NCBI GenBank assembly: GCA_003248565.1
Contig: QFOV01000122.1
Location: 1 to 9,336 of the forward strand
Direction of reading: 5' to 3'
Source of the DNA: Stenotrophomonas sp.
GTDB lineage: Bacteria; Pseudomonadota; Gammaproteobacteria; Xanthomonadales; Xanthomonadaceae
DNA length: 9,336 bases
Below the pieces are notes generated by a model, which had not been told where the DNA came from, searched no databases, and saw only the letters and a program-made list of their open reading frames with translations. Below, in pieces: positions 1 to 7,741 of the stretch. How positions within the stretch are numbered: the stretch's first letter is position 1; each line of letters opens with the position of its first letter. The position numbers and the translations under genes were made by a program.

Positions 1-3000
1 GGCCGCAACGCATCCGCCGCCAACAGTCGATCCAGGATCGACTTCAATGCCAGCGGCCGCACCGGCTTGTGCAATAGCGTCAGTCCCTGCTCCAACACTT
101 CGCGCCGCGTCGCCAGACTGTCATCGGCACTGAGGATCAACGTAGGTCGCGCGCCAAAGCGTTCGCCCAGCCGCAGTTGCAATGCAGTGCCGGTATCGCC
201 ATCGTCCAGGTTGTAGTCGAACAACCACAGACTCGCAGGCATCTGCTGCAATGCCGCCACCGCCTGCGCTTCGCCCGAGGCCTCGGCCACTTCATAGCCC
301 CAACCGCGCAGCAGTCCGGCCAATCCCTGCAGGGCGGCAGGATCGTTATCAACCACCAGTACCGGCACGCCGCCCGAGGTTGCCGCATTACGTGCGCGCG
401 GCTGGTTCGCTATCTGCGGCGAACTAGCGCGTTGCAACGACACCGAGAAGACCGTGCCCTGCCCTTTCTCACTGCGCAGCCGCAGCGGTGCATGCAGCAG
501 GCCGGCAATACGATCTGCGATCGCCAGGCCTAGGCCTAGTCCTTGCCCGCTGCTGTCCTCGCCGCGTCGGAACTCCTCGAATATGCGCTGCTGCTCCTCC
601 TTGGCAATACCCGGGCCGGTGTCGTGCACGTCAACCCGCAGGCGCTCGCCATCCCGGCGTACGCCCAACAGCACACCACCCTGGCTTGTGTAGCGCACCG
701 CATTGGCCAGGAAGTTCTGCAGCACCCGTCGCAGCAGCTGCGGATCACTGTTCACCCAGGCAACGGTGGGCACATAGTGAAACGCCAGCCCGCGCGCAGT
801 AGCCAGTGCGCGGAACTCCGAGACCAAGGGGTCCAGCACTTCAGCCAACGGCAGGTCACGCGGCTGCGGCACCAGCCCACCGGCTTCCAGCCGCGACATG
901 TCGAACAGGCCGGTCAATAGATCGGTGGTCGAATCCAGGGCGCCGCGGATCTGCACCACCGCCTGTTGCTGCTGGCTGGACTCCACCTGTTGCGCCAGCG
1001 TATCGGTGAACAGATGCGCAGCGTGCAGCGGCTGCAGCAGGTCATGTCCCACCGCGGCCAGAAAGCGGCTCTTGGCATCGTTTGCCCGCTCGGCCTCACG
1101 CTTGGCCGATTCCAGCAACGCGGTACGTTCGCCAACGCGCTGCTCCAGCGTCTCGTTGCTGCGCTTGAGCTCGCGCTCGCTACGGCGGAATTCGGTGACG
1201 TCGGTGAAGGTGGCGACGAAGCCACCACCGGGCATTGGATTGCCACGGATCTCGACGATGCTGCCGTCGGGAAACACGCGCTCGGTCAGGTGTGGCGTGC
1301 CTGCGCGCATGAATGCCAGACGCCGGTCCACCGCACGCTCATCGCCACCGTGTGCCGGCATTGCCTGCAACGCCCAGCGGGTCAGGTCCATGATTGGCCT
1401 CCCAACCTGCAGCAACTCATCGGGGAAGCCGAACATGCGCGCATAAGGGCGGTTCCACGCCACCAGACGCTGTTCGCGATCGATCACGCTGATGCCCTGG
1501 CTCATGTTCTGCAACGCGGCCTGCAGCACCTGCTGGCTGAAACGCAGGTCCTGCGAAGCCTCGCTGACGATGGCTGCCACGGTCGCCAGCTCATTTCCTT
1601 CGCGGCGTGCGGCATCCAGCAATAGACGCGCGGAGGCGGCACCGAGCACCGCCGACAACTCGCGCTCGATGCTGGCCTCGATCGACGCTGGCACCGCACC
1701 GCTGCGCGGCGCGTCTGCCAACAGCTGTTGCACGCGCTCGTCGGGCAGGAAGCGGCGCCCCGCATTGCGCAGGGTATCGGCATCCAGGTTGCGGCTGATG
1801 CGATCGGGCGTGTCGCGACGCCATGCCATCGCCAGCAAGGTCACCGCCGTGCCAACGAAAAGACTCGCTCCCACGGCCCGTCCCAGCGGCGTCCAGCCAG
1901 TCAGGCCAAACAGACCTTGCGGGGCAAGCCACTGCCATCCGAACGGCCCCTGCTGCAGCCACATCGGTGTACGCCCGCCACTTTCCAGCAGCGATGGCAG
2001 CAACAGTACCCAGGCCCAGGTCGCAAAGCTGGCGACCACACCAGCAATGGCGGCACGTGGTGGCGTCTGCGGTCGCCAGATGGCGAACGCCAGCACCGGC
2101 ACCAGCGTCGCCATCGCCGAGAACGACACCGCACCGATATCGGCCAGCACATTGCCACCGCCAATCAGGCGGCTATAGCCCCAGGCCAGCAGCATGATCA
2201 CGCAGATGCCTGCGCGTCGCAGCCACACCAGCTCGCGTCGATGATCACCACCGCCGGCGCGCGCCCACGCGCTGCGCACCAGACCTGGCGCAAACCAATG
2301 GTTGCCGATCATCAAACTCAGCGTGAGCGTACTGACCACGACCATGCCGGTGGCCGCACTCAGGCCACCGAGGAAGGCGAACAAGGCAACCCCTTCATGG
2401 CCTGCGGCGAACGGCAGCGCCAGCGTATACATGTCGGAAGGCACGCTATTACCCAACAGCAGCGTACCGGCGCGTGCCAAGGGCAGGATGGGCAGCGCGA
2501 TCAGCAGCAGGTACAAGGGGAACAACCAGCGTGAGGTGCGCACATCGGCAGGATCGCGGCACTCCACCACGCCGATATGGAACTGATGCGGCAGCAGGAA
2601 CATCGCCAGGCCACCAAGTATCACCAGCGGGATGAAGCCGCCCTCCGGCGCGCTGACGGGTGCCACGGGGGCTGCTTGCACACCCTTCAAGCCAAACCAG
2701 ACAAATACCCCCAGCGCCAACATCGCGCCCAGTTTGAATACCGATTCGGCCGCCATTGCCAGCACCAGCCCGCGGTTGTGCTCGGAGGCATCGGCGCGGC
2801 GTGCGCCAAACAACATCGCGAACAAGGCCATCGCCAACGCCACGTACAAGGCGCTGTCCTGCCAGATCGAACCGCCCTGCCCGGCCTCCACCGCGCGCGA
2901 GGTGATCATGCCGAAACTCATCGCCACCGCCTTGAGCTGCAGTGCGATATACGGAATCAAGCCGAGCACGGTCACCAGCGTCACCGTTGCCGCCAGCCAG

Positions 3001-3335
3001 GCATCGCGACCCAAGCGCGCAGCGATCAGGTCGGCCAGCGAGGTCGCGTTGGTTTCGCGCGCCAGCCGCACCAGCCGCATCATCACGCCGATGGCCAGCG
3101 CATAGAACAGGATCGCACCCACGAAGGTCGGCGGCAGCGGCCAGCCATGGCGCGCGGCCTGGGTAACGGTGCCGTAGAAAGTCCACGAGGTGCAGTGCAC
3201 CGCCAGTGACAGCGCATAGATGTGCCGCCAATGGCGGGCAAACGCGGTGGGCCGGCGTTCGCCGTACAGGGCCACGCCGAACATCAAGGCCAGCCAGGCC
3301 AGGCCCGCCAAGGCCACTGTTACCAGACTCAACAT
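1..3335 (-). CDS. SSF-type hybrid sensor histidine kinase/response regulator, CrbS/MxtR-like (3' end outside window)
   Basis: This frame is open from the ATG at 3335 to the window edge (1111 codons plus two bases), so the last residues are missing. Residues about 1-490 are a multi-spanning sodium:solute symporter-like membrane domain, starting MLSLVTVALAGLAWLALMFG. About 510-600 resembles the STAC linker (ELSAVLGAASARLLL from about 559). A PAS domain follows at about 605-715 (MSQGISVIDREQRLVAWN), then a short coiled coil. HisKA carries the phospho-acceptor His764 in GHDLLQPLHAAHLF. The ATPase domain shows Asn878 (LQNFLANAVRYT), Asp905 (DTGPG) and a glycine box at about 930-939. The receiver domain, about 990-1105, has Asp1040 in LFDYNLDDGDTG. 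This order matches CrbS/MxtR, which in Vibrio and Pseudomonas controls acetate use; CbrA has no receiver. An in-frame stop at 3375-3377 and no intervening ATG fix the start; the ribosome site is weak. Its ligand and the partner regulator are not visible here. Confidence 0.9.
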   Translation of the reverse strand, partial: MLSLVTVALAGLAWLALMFGVALYGERRPTAFARHWRHIYALSLAVHCTSWTFYGTVTQAARHGWPLPPTFVGAILFYALAIGVMMRLVRLARETNATSLADLIAARLGRDAWLAATVTLVTVLGLIPYIALQLKAVAMSFGMITSRAVEAGQGGSIWQDSALYVALAMALFAMLFGARRADASEHNRGLVLAMAAESVFKLGAMLALGVFVWFGLKGVQAAPVAPVSAPEGGFIPLVILGGLAMFLLPHQFHIGVVECRDPADVRTSRWLFPLYLLLIALPILPLARAGTLLLGNSVPSDMYTLALPFAAGHEGVALFAFLGGLSAATGMVVVSTLTLSLMIGNHWFAPGLVRSAWARAGGGDHRRELVWLRRAGICVIMLLAWGYSRLIGGGNVLADIGAVSFSAMATLVPVLAFAIWRPQTPPRAAIAGVVASFATWAWVLLLPSLLESGGRTPMWLQQGPFGWQWLAPQGLFGLTGWTPLGRAVGASLFVGTAVTLLAMAWRRDTPDRISRNLDADTLRNAGRRFLPDERVQQLLADAPRSGAVPASIEASIERELSAVLGAASARLLLDAARREGNELATVAAIVSEASQDLRFSQQVLQAALQNMSQGISVIDREQRLVAWNRPYARMFGFPDELLQVGRPIMDLTRWALQAMPAHGGDERAVDRRLAFMRAGTPHLTERVFPDGSIVEIRGNPMPGGGFVATFTDVTEFRRSERELKRSNETLEQRVGERTALLESAKREAERANDAKSRFLAAVGHDLLQPLHAAHLFTDTLAQQVESSQQQQAVVQIRGALDSTTDLLTGLFDMSRLEAGGLVPQPRDLPLAEVLDPLVSEFRALATARGLAFHYVPTVAWVNSDPQLLRRVLQNFLANAVRYTSQGGVLLGVRRDGERLRVDVHDTGPGIAKEEQQRIFEEFRRGEDSSGQGLGLGLAIADRIAGLLHAPLRLRSEKGQGTVFSVSLQRASSPQIANQPRARNAATSGGVPVLVVDNDPAALQGLAGLLRGWGYEVAEASGEAQAVAALQQMPASLWLFDYNLDDGDTGTALQLRLGERFGARPTLILSADDSLATRREVLEQGLTLLHKPVRPLALKSILDRLLAADALR

Positions 3336-3348
3336 GGAAAGCGTTTCC
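3336..3348 (-). promoter_or_regulatory. 13-bp palindrome abutting the kinase start codon, candidate operator
   Basis: The bases GGAAA-GCG-TTTCC form a perfect 5-bp inverted repeat directly next to the kinase ATG, occupying the place where a Shine-Dalgarno sequence would sit. The only purine-rich stretch there (GGGAAA on the minus strand) is part of it. The shape GGAAA-CG-TTTCC resembles LacI-family operators, so a repressor could block both transcription and ribosome entry. This is inference from shape alone; a 13-bp match can arise by chance. Confidence 0.3.
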
Positions 3349-3412
3349 CGGAAGCTGCTCGGCAGGATACGGAGTTAAGGGCTGGGGATGAAGCGGTGCA
3401 GGCTCAAAGCCC

Positions 3413-3491
3413 CTCGCCCTCCGGGGCGAGAAGATGCGTTTGCGAACCATAGGTTCGCGCTTCGTCGAGCGCCCTCGCGCTGGCGCGGGGG
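3413..3491. repeat. Three consecutive hairpins upstream of the kinase
   Basis: Three inverted repeats follow each other. Positions 3413-3419 and 3424-3430 pair as CTCGCCC/GGGCGAG around a TCCG tetraloop. Positions 3442-3448 and 3452-3458 pair as GCGAACC/GGTTCGC around ATA. Positions 3472-3480 and 3483-3491 pair over nine positions with one G-T wobble. They lie 78 to 156 bp upstream of the kinase start, so they are in its likely leader or promoter region. They could be a dispersed intergenic element, a leader structure or leftover terminators. No T-run follows on the minus strand that would make any of them a standard terminator. Confidence 0.6.
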
Positions 3492-3506
3492 CCGGGGCGC
3501 GGAGCG

Positions 3507-3609
3507 GGGGTTGGGGTGAGGGTGCGGTTCGCTGGCAATTTGCTTCTTCCTTTGCATCAAAAGCCAGAGCTCTAAAGCCAACAGCAAAAGCTCCCCTCAC
3601 CCCAACCCC
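3507..3609. repeat. 16-bp perfect inverted repeat with 71-bp spacer (CCCTCACCCCAACCCC element)
   Basis: GGGGTTGGGGTGAGGG at 3507-3522 is the exact reverse complement of 3594-3609. Each arm is the CCCTCACCCCAACCCC motif that, as known to me, recurs between genes in Xanthomonas and Stenotrophomonas genomes. The right arm leads straight into the hairpin at 3606-3631. The two copies in opposite directions flank a less GC-rich 71-bp stretch that contains no gene. It reads as two insertions of a dispersed element rather than a regulatory site. Confidence 0.75.
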
Positions 3610-3631
3610 TCTCCCGCAGGCGGGAGAGGGG
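3606..3631. repeat. Strong GC hairpin, 12-bp stem
   Basis: Positions 3606-3617 (CCCCTCTCCCGC) pair perfectly with 3620-3631 around a two-base gap, so the real loop is probably four to six bases. The stem is attached to the CCCTCACCCCAACCCC motif and forms one composite repeat with it. A related stem ends the receptor gene at 3793-3821, so the same repeat family seems to have been used as a terminator. No T-run directly follows this copy on either strand, so terminator activity here is uncertain. Confidence 0.7.
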
Positions 3632-3650
3632 CTTAAAGCAACAGCAACAG

Positions 3651-3728
3651 CCAAAACCAAAACCAAAACCAAAGCCAAAGCCAAAGCCAAAACCAAAACC
3701 AAAACCAAAGCCAAAGCCAAAGCCAAAG
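3651..3728. repeat. Hexanucleotide tandem array, 13 units, with a higher-order pattern
   Basis: The array reads (CCAAAA)3 (CCAAAG)3 (CCAAAA)3 (CCAAAG)4, 78 bp without interruption. The two unit types alternate in blocks of three, giving a 36-bp super-repeat present twice plus one extra unit. It lies between the CCCTCTCCCGC hairpin and the receptor terminator, about 316 bp upstream of the kinase start. In translation it gives Lys-Thr/Lys-Ala on the plus strand and Phe-Gly or Leu-Ala/Leu-Val on the minus strand, which explains several spurious long frames. Such arrays can change length by slippage; whether this one does is unknown. Confidence 0.9.
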
Positions 3729-3780
3729 CAGCAGCACCTGCTCCGGCAACCGCCGCCGCAGCTACAACCAGAGCACCAAC

Positions 3781-3821
3781 AAGAAACGCAAAAGCCCTCC
3801 CCCGCCATGCGGGAGAGGGCT
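3781..3821 (-). terminator. Rho-independent terminator of the TonB-dependent receptor gene
   Basis: Positions 3793-3805 and 3809-3821 form a 13-position stem with one mismatch and a CAT loop. On the minus strand the stem is followed by TTTTGCGTTTCTT (down to 3781). It begins about 40 bp past the receptor stop codon. The GC-rich stem plus T-rich tail on that strand fits an intrinsic terminator, and it should limit read-through from the receptor into the kinase. Confidence 0.75.
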
Positions 3822-3861
3822 ACCTTGCATTCCAATCAGCCAGCCGTCAGCGGCTGCGTCA

Positions 3862-6102
3862 TCAGAAGTTGTAACGCACCGACACATACCAGTTGCGCGG
3901 CAGACCGTAGTACGCGGTCTGGATGTTGCCAACGCTGGCGAACTCCTGGCCTTCGGTCTTGTACTGCTTGTCGGTCAGGTTGCGCACGCCCGCACGTACC
4001 TGCCAGGTCAGCTGCGACGAATCCCATACGCCGTAGGCGCCCAGCAGCGTGTAAGCGTCCTGGCTCAGCACCTTGCGGTTGTCCACCGACAACCAGGTTT
4101 CGCTGCGATACGACACGTCGCCGCCAAAGGTCAGGCTGCCGTTGTCACCCAGCGAGAACACATGCTGCAGGGCCACGCGGGCGGTCACGTCCGGCGAGAA
4201 CGGCACGTGGTCGTGGTTCACGGTCGGATCGTAGCCGGCGTACGACGGATCGAGACGGAAGTCCTCGAAGCTGTCGTACTTGGCGTCCATCCAGCCCAGC
4301 TGCGCGCTCAAGGTGGTGGACTCGCCCAGCAGCGCGCTGCCTTCCAGCTCGATGCCCTTGATGTTGAGCTTGGCCGCGTTCAACACCGGGAAAGTACCCA
4401 CGTCCTGCGATACGCGTGCCTGGAAGTCGCTGTAGTTGCTGTAGAACGCAGTGGCGGTACCGCGCAGGCGGTGATCCGCCGAGCTGCCCTTCAGGCCCAG
4501 CTCGTAGGTCCACACGTATTCCGGGTCGAACTTGGCGTGCTGGGTGTCGTACACGGTGTTGGCGCGGCCGTTGAAGCCACCGGACTTGAAGCCACGGTTG
4601 GCCGACACATAGCCCATCAGGTTGTCGCTGAATTCCTTCTGCAGGCTGATCGACGGCGTCACTGCCGTCCACGAGGCCTTCGCATCGAACGCAACCGTGC
4701 CGTTCAAGCTGGCGAACGGGGCGCCCCAGAACGTGCTGGTGGAACGGTCGTAGTCCTTCTTGTCCTTGGTCCAGCGCACACCGGCGGCGACGGTCCAGGT
4801 CGGTACGAACTCCCAGTTCACATGCGCGAATGCCGCTGTGGACGTGGTGGTCAGGTCATCGTCGATGGTACGCAGGAACGGCACCTTGGCGCCCAGGAAC
4901 GAGAACAGGTCGTCTGCATAGGCTTCCTGGTAGGACGGCACGTTCTCCTTCATGTAGTACGCACCAAAGGTGGCGTGCAGGTTGGAGCCGTTGTCGTAAT
5001 GCAGCTGGAATTCCTGGCTCTTCTGGTTCTGGTCCAGCGCCACCAGTACATCGCCCAGCTCGTACTCGGAGGCGTCGATGTCGATATACGACTTGGTCTT
5101 GAGCTTGCGGTAGGAGCTGATGCTCTTCAGCGTGAACTGCTCGTTGATGTCCCAGTTCATCGACAGCGAGGCACCGGAGTGCTTCAGGTACTGGCCTTCG
5201 CCGTTCTGGAACGAGGTCTGCGCACGACGATTCCATTCACCGGTTTCTCCCGGCTGCAGCACGATGACACCCGCTGGAGCCAGGCTGGTCTGCAGCAATG
5301 GTGCCATCGGACGGCCCAGCGTCAGCGCCGCATCCTGCTTGGTGGTGTCCAGCGACAGCACCGCGCTGAAGTTGTCGGTCGGCTGGAAGGCCAGCTTCGC
5401 GCGCAACGCTTCGGTGTCGTCGTCGTTGTAACGCTTGCCCGTCACCGCATCCTTGACGTAGCCATCATTGGTGATCTTGGCACCGGCAATGCTGGCAGCC
5501 ACGGTGTCGCTCAACTTGCCCGAAACGTAGAAGCGACCTTCCAGGCGACCATAGTCACCAGCAGTCACTTCCACCGCGCCGCCTTCATTGTCGAAGGGGT
5601 TCTTGGTGGTCAGCTTGATCGCACCGCCGGTGGAGTTCTTGCCGTACAGCGTGCCCTGCGGGCCACGCAGCACTTCCAGCTGCTGGATGTCGAACAGCGA
5701 GAACAGCGCGCCATTGATGCGCGAGTAGTAGACGTCATCCACGTACATGCCCACGCCCGGGTCGAAGGTCTGCAGCGCATCGGGCTGGCCGATGCCGCGG
5801 ATGAAGACGTTGACGCTGTTGGCCGAACCGCGGCCCTGGGCGATGTTCATGTTGGGCACGGCGCCCTGCAGGCCTTCCACGGTCGAGGCCTGCAGATCCT
5901 TGATCTGTTCCTCGCCGAAGGCACTGACCGCCACCGGCACGTCCTGGATGGACTCGCTGCGACGACGCGCGGTCACGGTCACTTCGTCCAGCTGCGTCGC
6001 CTTGGTGCCTGCCGGCACCGCCTGCTGCTCCTGCGCCTGCACGAATGCGGCCGGTGCCAGCAGAATGCCACCGATGGCGATACTCAGATACTTGCGCTTC
6101 AT
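3862..6102 (-). CDS. TonB-dependent outer-membrane receptor
   Basis: The product is a 746-residue outer-membrane active transporter that would take energy from TonB-ExbB-ExbD in the inner membrane. A signal peptide covers residues 1-23 (MKRKYLSIAIGG, cleavage after VQA). A TonB-box-like DEVTVTA sits at 39-45. The plug domain spans about 50-170 with IRGIGQ at 101-106 and VLRGPQGTLYG at 144-154. The rest is a beta-barrel of aromatic-rich strands ending RNWYVSVRYNF, with the C-terminal Phe needed for outer-membrane assembly. Length and plug style fit the large family of receptors common in Xanthomonadaceae, Caulobacter and sphingomonads, many of which import plant or organic compounds rather than iron. 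The start is set by a perfect AGGAGG (6110-6115), seven bases from the ATG. It is divergent from a GntP permease, which suggests a shared substrate. The substrate cannot be read from the sequence. Confidence 0.95.
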   Translation of the reverse strand: MKRKYLSIAIGGILLAPAAFVQAQEQQAVPAGTKATQLDEVTVTARRRSESIQDVPVAVSAFGEEQIKDLQASTVEGLQGAVPNMNIAQGRGSANSVNVFIRGIGQPDALQTFDPGVGMYVDDVYYSRINGALFSLFDIQQLEVLRGPQGTLYGKNSTGGAIKLTTKNPFDNEGGAVEVTAGDYGRLEGRFYVSGKLSDTVAASIAGAKITNDGYVKDAVTGKRYNDDDTEALRAKLAFQPTDNFSAVLSLDTTKQDAALTLGRPMAPLLQTSLAPAGVIVLQPGETGEWNRRAQTSFQNGEGQYLKHSGASLSMNWDINEQFTLKSISSYRKLKTKSYIDIDASEYELGDVLVALDQNQKSQEFQLHYDNGSNLHATFGAYYMKENVPSYQEAYADDLFSFLGAKVPFLRTIDDDLTTTSTAAFAHVNWEFVPTWTVAAGVRWTKDKKDYDRSTSTFWGAPFASLNGTVAFDAKASWTAVTPSISLQKEFSDNLMGYVSANRGFKSGGFNGRANTVYDTQHAKFDPEYVWTYELGLKGSSADHRLRGTATAFYSNYSDFQARVSQDVGTFPVLNAAKLNIKGIELEGSALLGESTTLSAQLGWMDAKYDSFEDFRLDPSYAGYDPTVNHDHVPFSPDVTARVALQHVFSLGDNGSLTFGGDVSYRSETWLSVDNRKVLSQDAYTLLGAYGVWDSSQLTWQVRAGVRNLTDKQYKTEGQEFASVGNIQTAYYGLPRNWYVSVRYNF

Positions 6103-6263
6103 TGGTCTCCCTCCTCCCGGGTATGACGTTGCGACACACGAATGTCGCCATGGAGCGCACGTTAATGGAGCGTTAGCCGGCCGCGTATCGTCCCTTCGTA
6201 CAGTGGGCCGGGCCGCCCCCGATCCTGATACTCGCCGGCAATGTATTGGCCGGGGAGCTGTGA
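6103..6263. promoter_or_regulatory. Divergent control region between receptor and permease
   Basis: This 161-bp spacer must hold the promoters of both divergent genes. ATGGAGCG occurs twice, at 6150-6157 and 6165-6172, 15 bp apart. An inverted repeat GCGACA/TGTCGC lies at 6131-6136 and 6143-6148. A further CCGGC/GCCGG pair lies at 6235-6239 and 6249-6253, overlapping the permease ribosome site GGGGAG at 6252-6257, which is six bases before its ATG. These are candidate operators for joint control. I could not identify a convincing sigma-70 -35/-10 pair in either direction. Confidence 0.5.
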
Positions 6264-7670
6264 ATGTCGTTTCTGATCGTATTGGCGGCCCTGTGCTTCC
6301 TGATGTTTGTCGCCTACCGCGGCTACAGCGTGATCCTGTTCGCGCCGGTGGCGGCGCTGGGTGCGGTGCTGCTGACTGATCCCAGCCTGGTGCAGCCGAT
6401 GTTCACCGGCTTGTTCATGGACAAGATGGTCGGCTTCCTCAAGCTGTACTTTCCGGTGTTCGTACTGGGCGCGGTGTTCGGCAAGCTGATCGAGGTCTCG
6501 GGTTTCTCCAAGTCCATCGTCAGCGCCACCATCAAGCTGGTCGGGGCCAAGCGCGCGATGCTGTCCATCGTGCTGGTCTGTGCACTGCTCACCTACGGCG
6601 GTGTGTCGCTGTTCGTGGTGGTGTTCGCGGTCTACCCGTTCGCCGCCGAGCTGTTCCGCCAGAGCGACATTCCAAAGCGCCTGATTCCCGGCACGATCGC
6701 GCTGGGTGCCTTCACCTTCACCATGGATGCGCTGCCAGGCACGCCGCAGATCCAGAACATCATTCCCTCGGCGTTCTTCGGCACCAACAGCTGGGCCGCA
6801 CCGTGGCTGGGCGTGATCGGCACCGTGGTGATCCTGATCCTGGGCATGAGCTACCTGGAATGGCGCCGTCGCGTCGCCGTGCGCAATGGCGAAGGTTATG
6901 CGGGCGCCAACGACGAGCTGCGCAATGAGCCAGAACCCTTCCACGGCCAGAATCTGGCACATCCACTGGTGGCGATCACCCCGCTGATCCTGGTCGGCGT
7001 GGCCAATTTCCTGTTCACCCGCTGGATTCCCGGCTTTTACGGTGAAACCCAATCCTTCATCCCGGCGGTGATCGGCAATCCGGCACCGGTGGTGCAGGAA
7101 GTCTCCAAGCTGGGGGCGATCTGGGCCGTGCAGGGCGCGTTGTTGCTGGGCATCCTCAGCGTCATCGCCTTTGCCTGGAAGCCGGTGATCGCCTCGTTTG
7201 CCGAGGGCACCAAATCGGCCATCGGCGGTGCCATGCTGGCATCGATGAACACCGCCTCCGAATATGGTTTCGGTGCGGTGATTGCCGCCCTGCCCGGCTT
7301 CCTGGTGGTGGCCAACGCACTGGGCTCGATCCCGAACCCGCTGGTCAATGAAGCGGTTTCGGTCACCGCCATGGCCGGCATCACCGGCTCGGCGTCAGGC
7401 GGCATGAGCATCGCGCTGGCGGCAATGGCCGACAGCTTCATCGCCAATGCGCAGGCGGCCGGCATTCCGATGGAAGTGCTGCACCGCGTGGCGGCGATGG
7501 CCTCCGGCGGCATGGACACGCTGCCGCACAACGGCGCGGTGATCACCGTGCTGGCCGTCACCGGCCTCACCCACCGCCAGTCCTACAAGGACATCTTCGC
7601 CATCACCATCATCAAGACGCTGGCGGTGTTCGCGATCATCAGCGTGTACTACGCGACTGGCTTGGTTTAA
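6264..7670 (+). CDS. GntP-family permease (gluconate / D-beta-hydroxybutyrate permease-like)
   Basis: The product is a 468-residue inner-membrane carrier with about 12 hydrophobic segments. GntP proteins are proton-coupled carriers of gluconate and related hydroxy-acids. Family-like features are YGGVSLFVVVFAVYPFA at 111-127 and TMDALPGTPQIQN at 153-165, a conserved pore-loop region. A charged cytoplasmic loop lies at about 199-230. Small-residue-rich segments such as TGSASGGMSIALAAM occur in the C-terminal half. The sequence looks closer to the branch often annotated as D-beta-hydroxybutyrate permease (YxjC-like) than to true gluconate permeases, but this is from memory. Length is slightly above the usual 435-460. 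GGGGAG six bases before the ATG supports the start. No catabolic gene is adjacent, so the substrate is open. It may work with the divergent receptor. CitMHS-type carriers are the main alternative. Confidence 0.85.
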   Translation: MSFLIVLAALCFLMFVAYRGYSVILFAPVAALGAVLLTDPSLVQPMFTGLFMDKMVGFLKLYFPVFVLGAVFGKLIEVSGFSKSIVSATIKLVGAKRAMLSIVLVCALLTYGGVSLFVVVFAVYPFAAELFRQSDIPKRLIPGTIALGAFTFTMDALPGTPQIQNIIPSAFFGTNSWAAPWLGVIGTVVILILGMSYLEWRRRVAVRNGEGYAGANDELRNEPEPFHGQNLAHPLVAITPLILVGVANFLFTRWIPGFYGETQSFIPAVIGNPAPVVQEVSKLGAIWAVQGALLLGILSVIAFAWKPVIASFAEGTKSAIGGAMLASMNTASEYGFGAVIAALPGFLVVANALGSIPNPLVNEAVSVTAMAGITGSASGGMSIALAAMADSFIANAQAAGIPMEVLHRVAAMASGGMDTLPHNGAVITVLAVTGLTHRQSYKDIFAITIIKTLAVFAIISVYYATGLV

Positions 7671-7741
7671 GAAGCCACCTGACCTGGTCTGGGCCAAGGC
7701 GGCTATTGGCAACACGCAGATTGCAAGGCATGCACCGCCCT

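Noticed and set aside
1..400. Possible inactive receiver domain in the kinase because the acidic patch reads VVDNDP rather than DD/DE.
   Set aside because: An acidic pair is still present, Asp1040 is intact, and VDND is, as I recall, normal for NahK/CrbS-type receivers.
990..1110. Possible genetic damage or stop inside the kinase, considered because no closed frame covers the gene.
   Set aside because: The frame is uninterrupted from 3335 to base 1; it is simply open at the window edge.
966..2534. Several long plus-strand frames opposite the kinase.
   Set aside because: They are Arg/Gln/His-rich shadows without domains, and the kinase frame on the minus strand is continuous with catalytic motifs in order.
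2449..3726. Minus-strand frame of 425 codons starting in the hexamer array.
   Set aside because: It overlaps the kinase in another frame; the array and high GC content remove stop codons. The kinase frame contains recognisable conserved domains.
3651..3728. Possible CRISPR array.
   Set aside because: Units are six bases and directly adjacent, without spacers; the heptamer array at 7874-7922 fails for the same reason.
3434..3874. Plus-strand frame of 146 codons with a Lys/Ala/Thr-rich tail resembling histone H1-like or AlgP-type proteins.
   Set aside because: The rich tail is only the translated hexamer array; the frame crosses hairpins, a terminator stem and the end of the receptor gene, and has no convincing ribosome site.
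4162..6126. Plus-strand frame of 654 codons antisense to the receptor.
   Set aside because: A high-GC shadow of the receptor gene; the translation shows no recognisable domain, while the opposite strand encodes a complete receptor.
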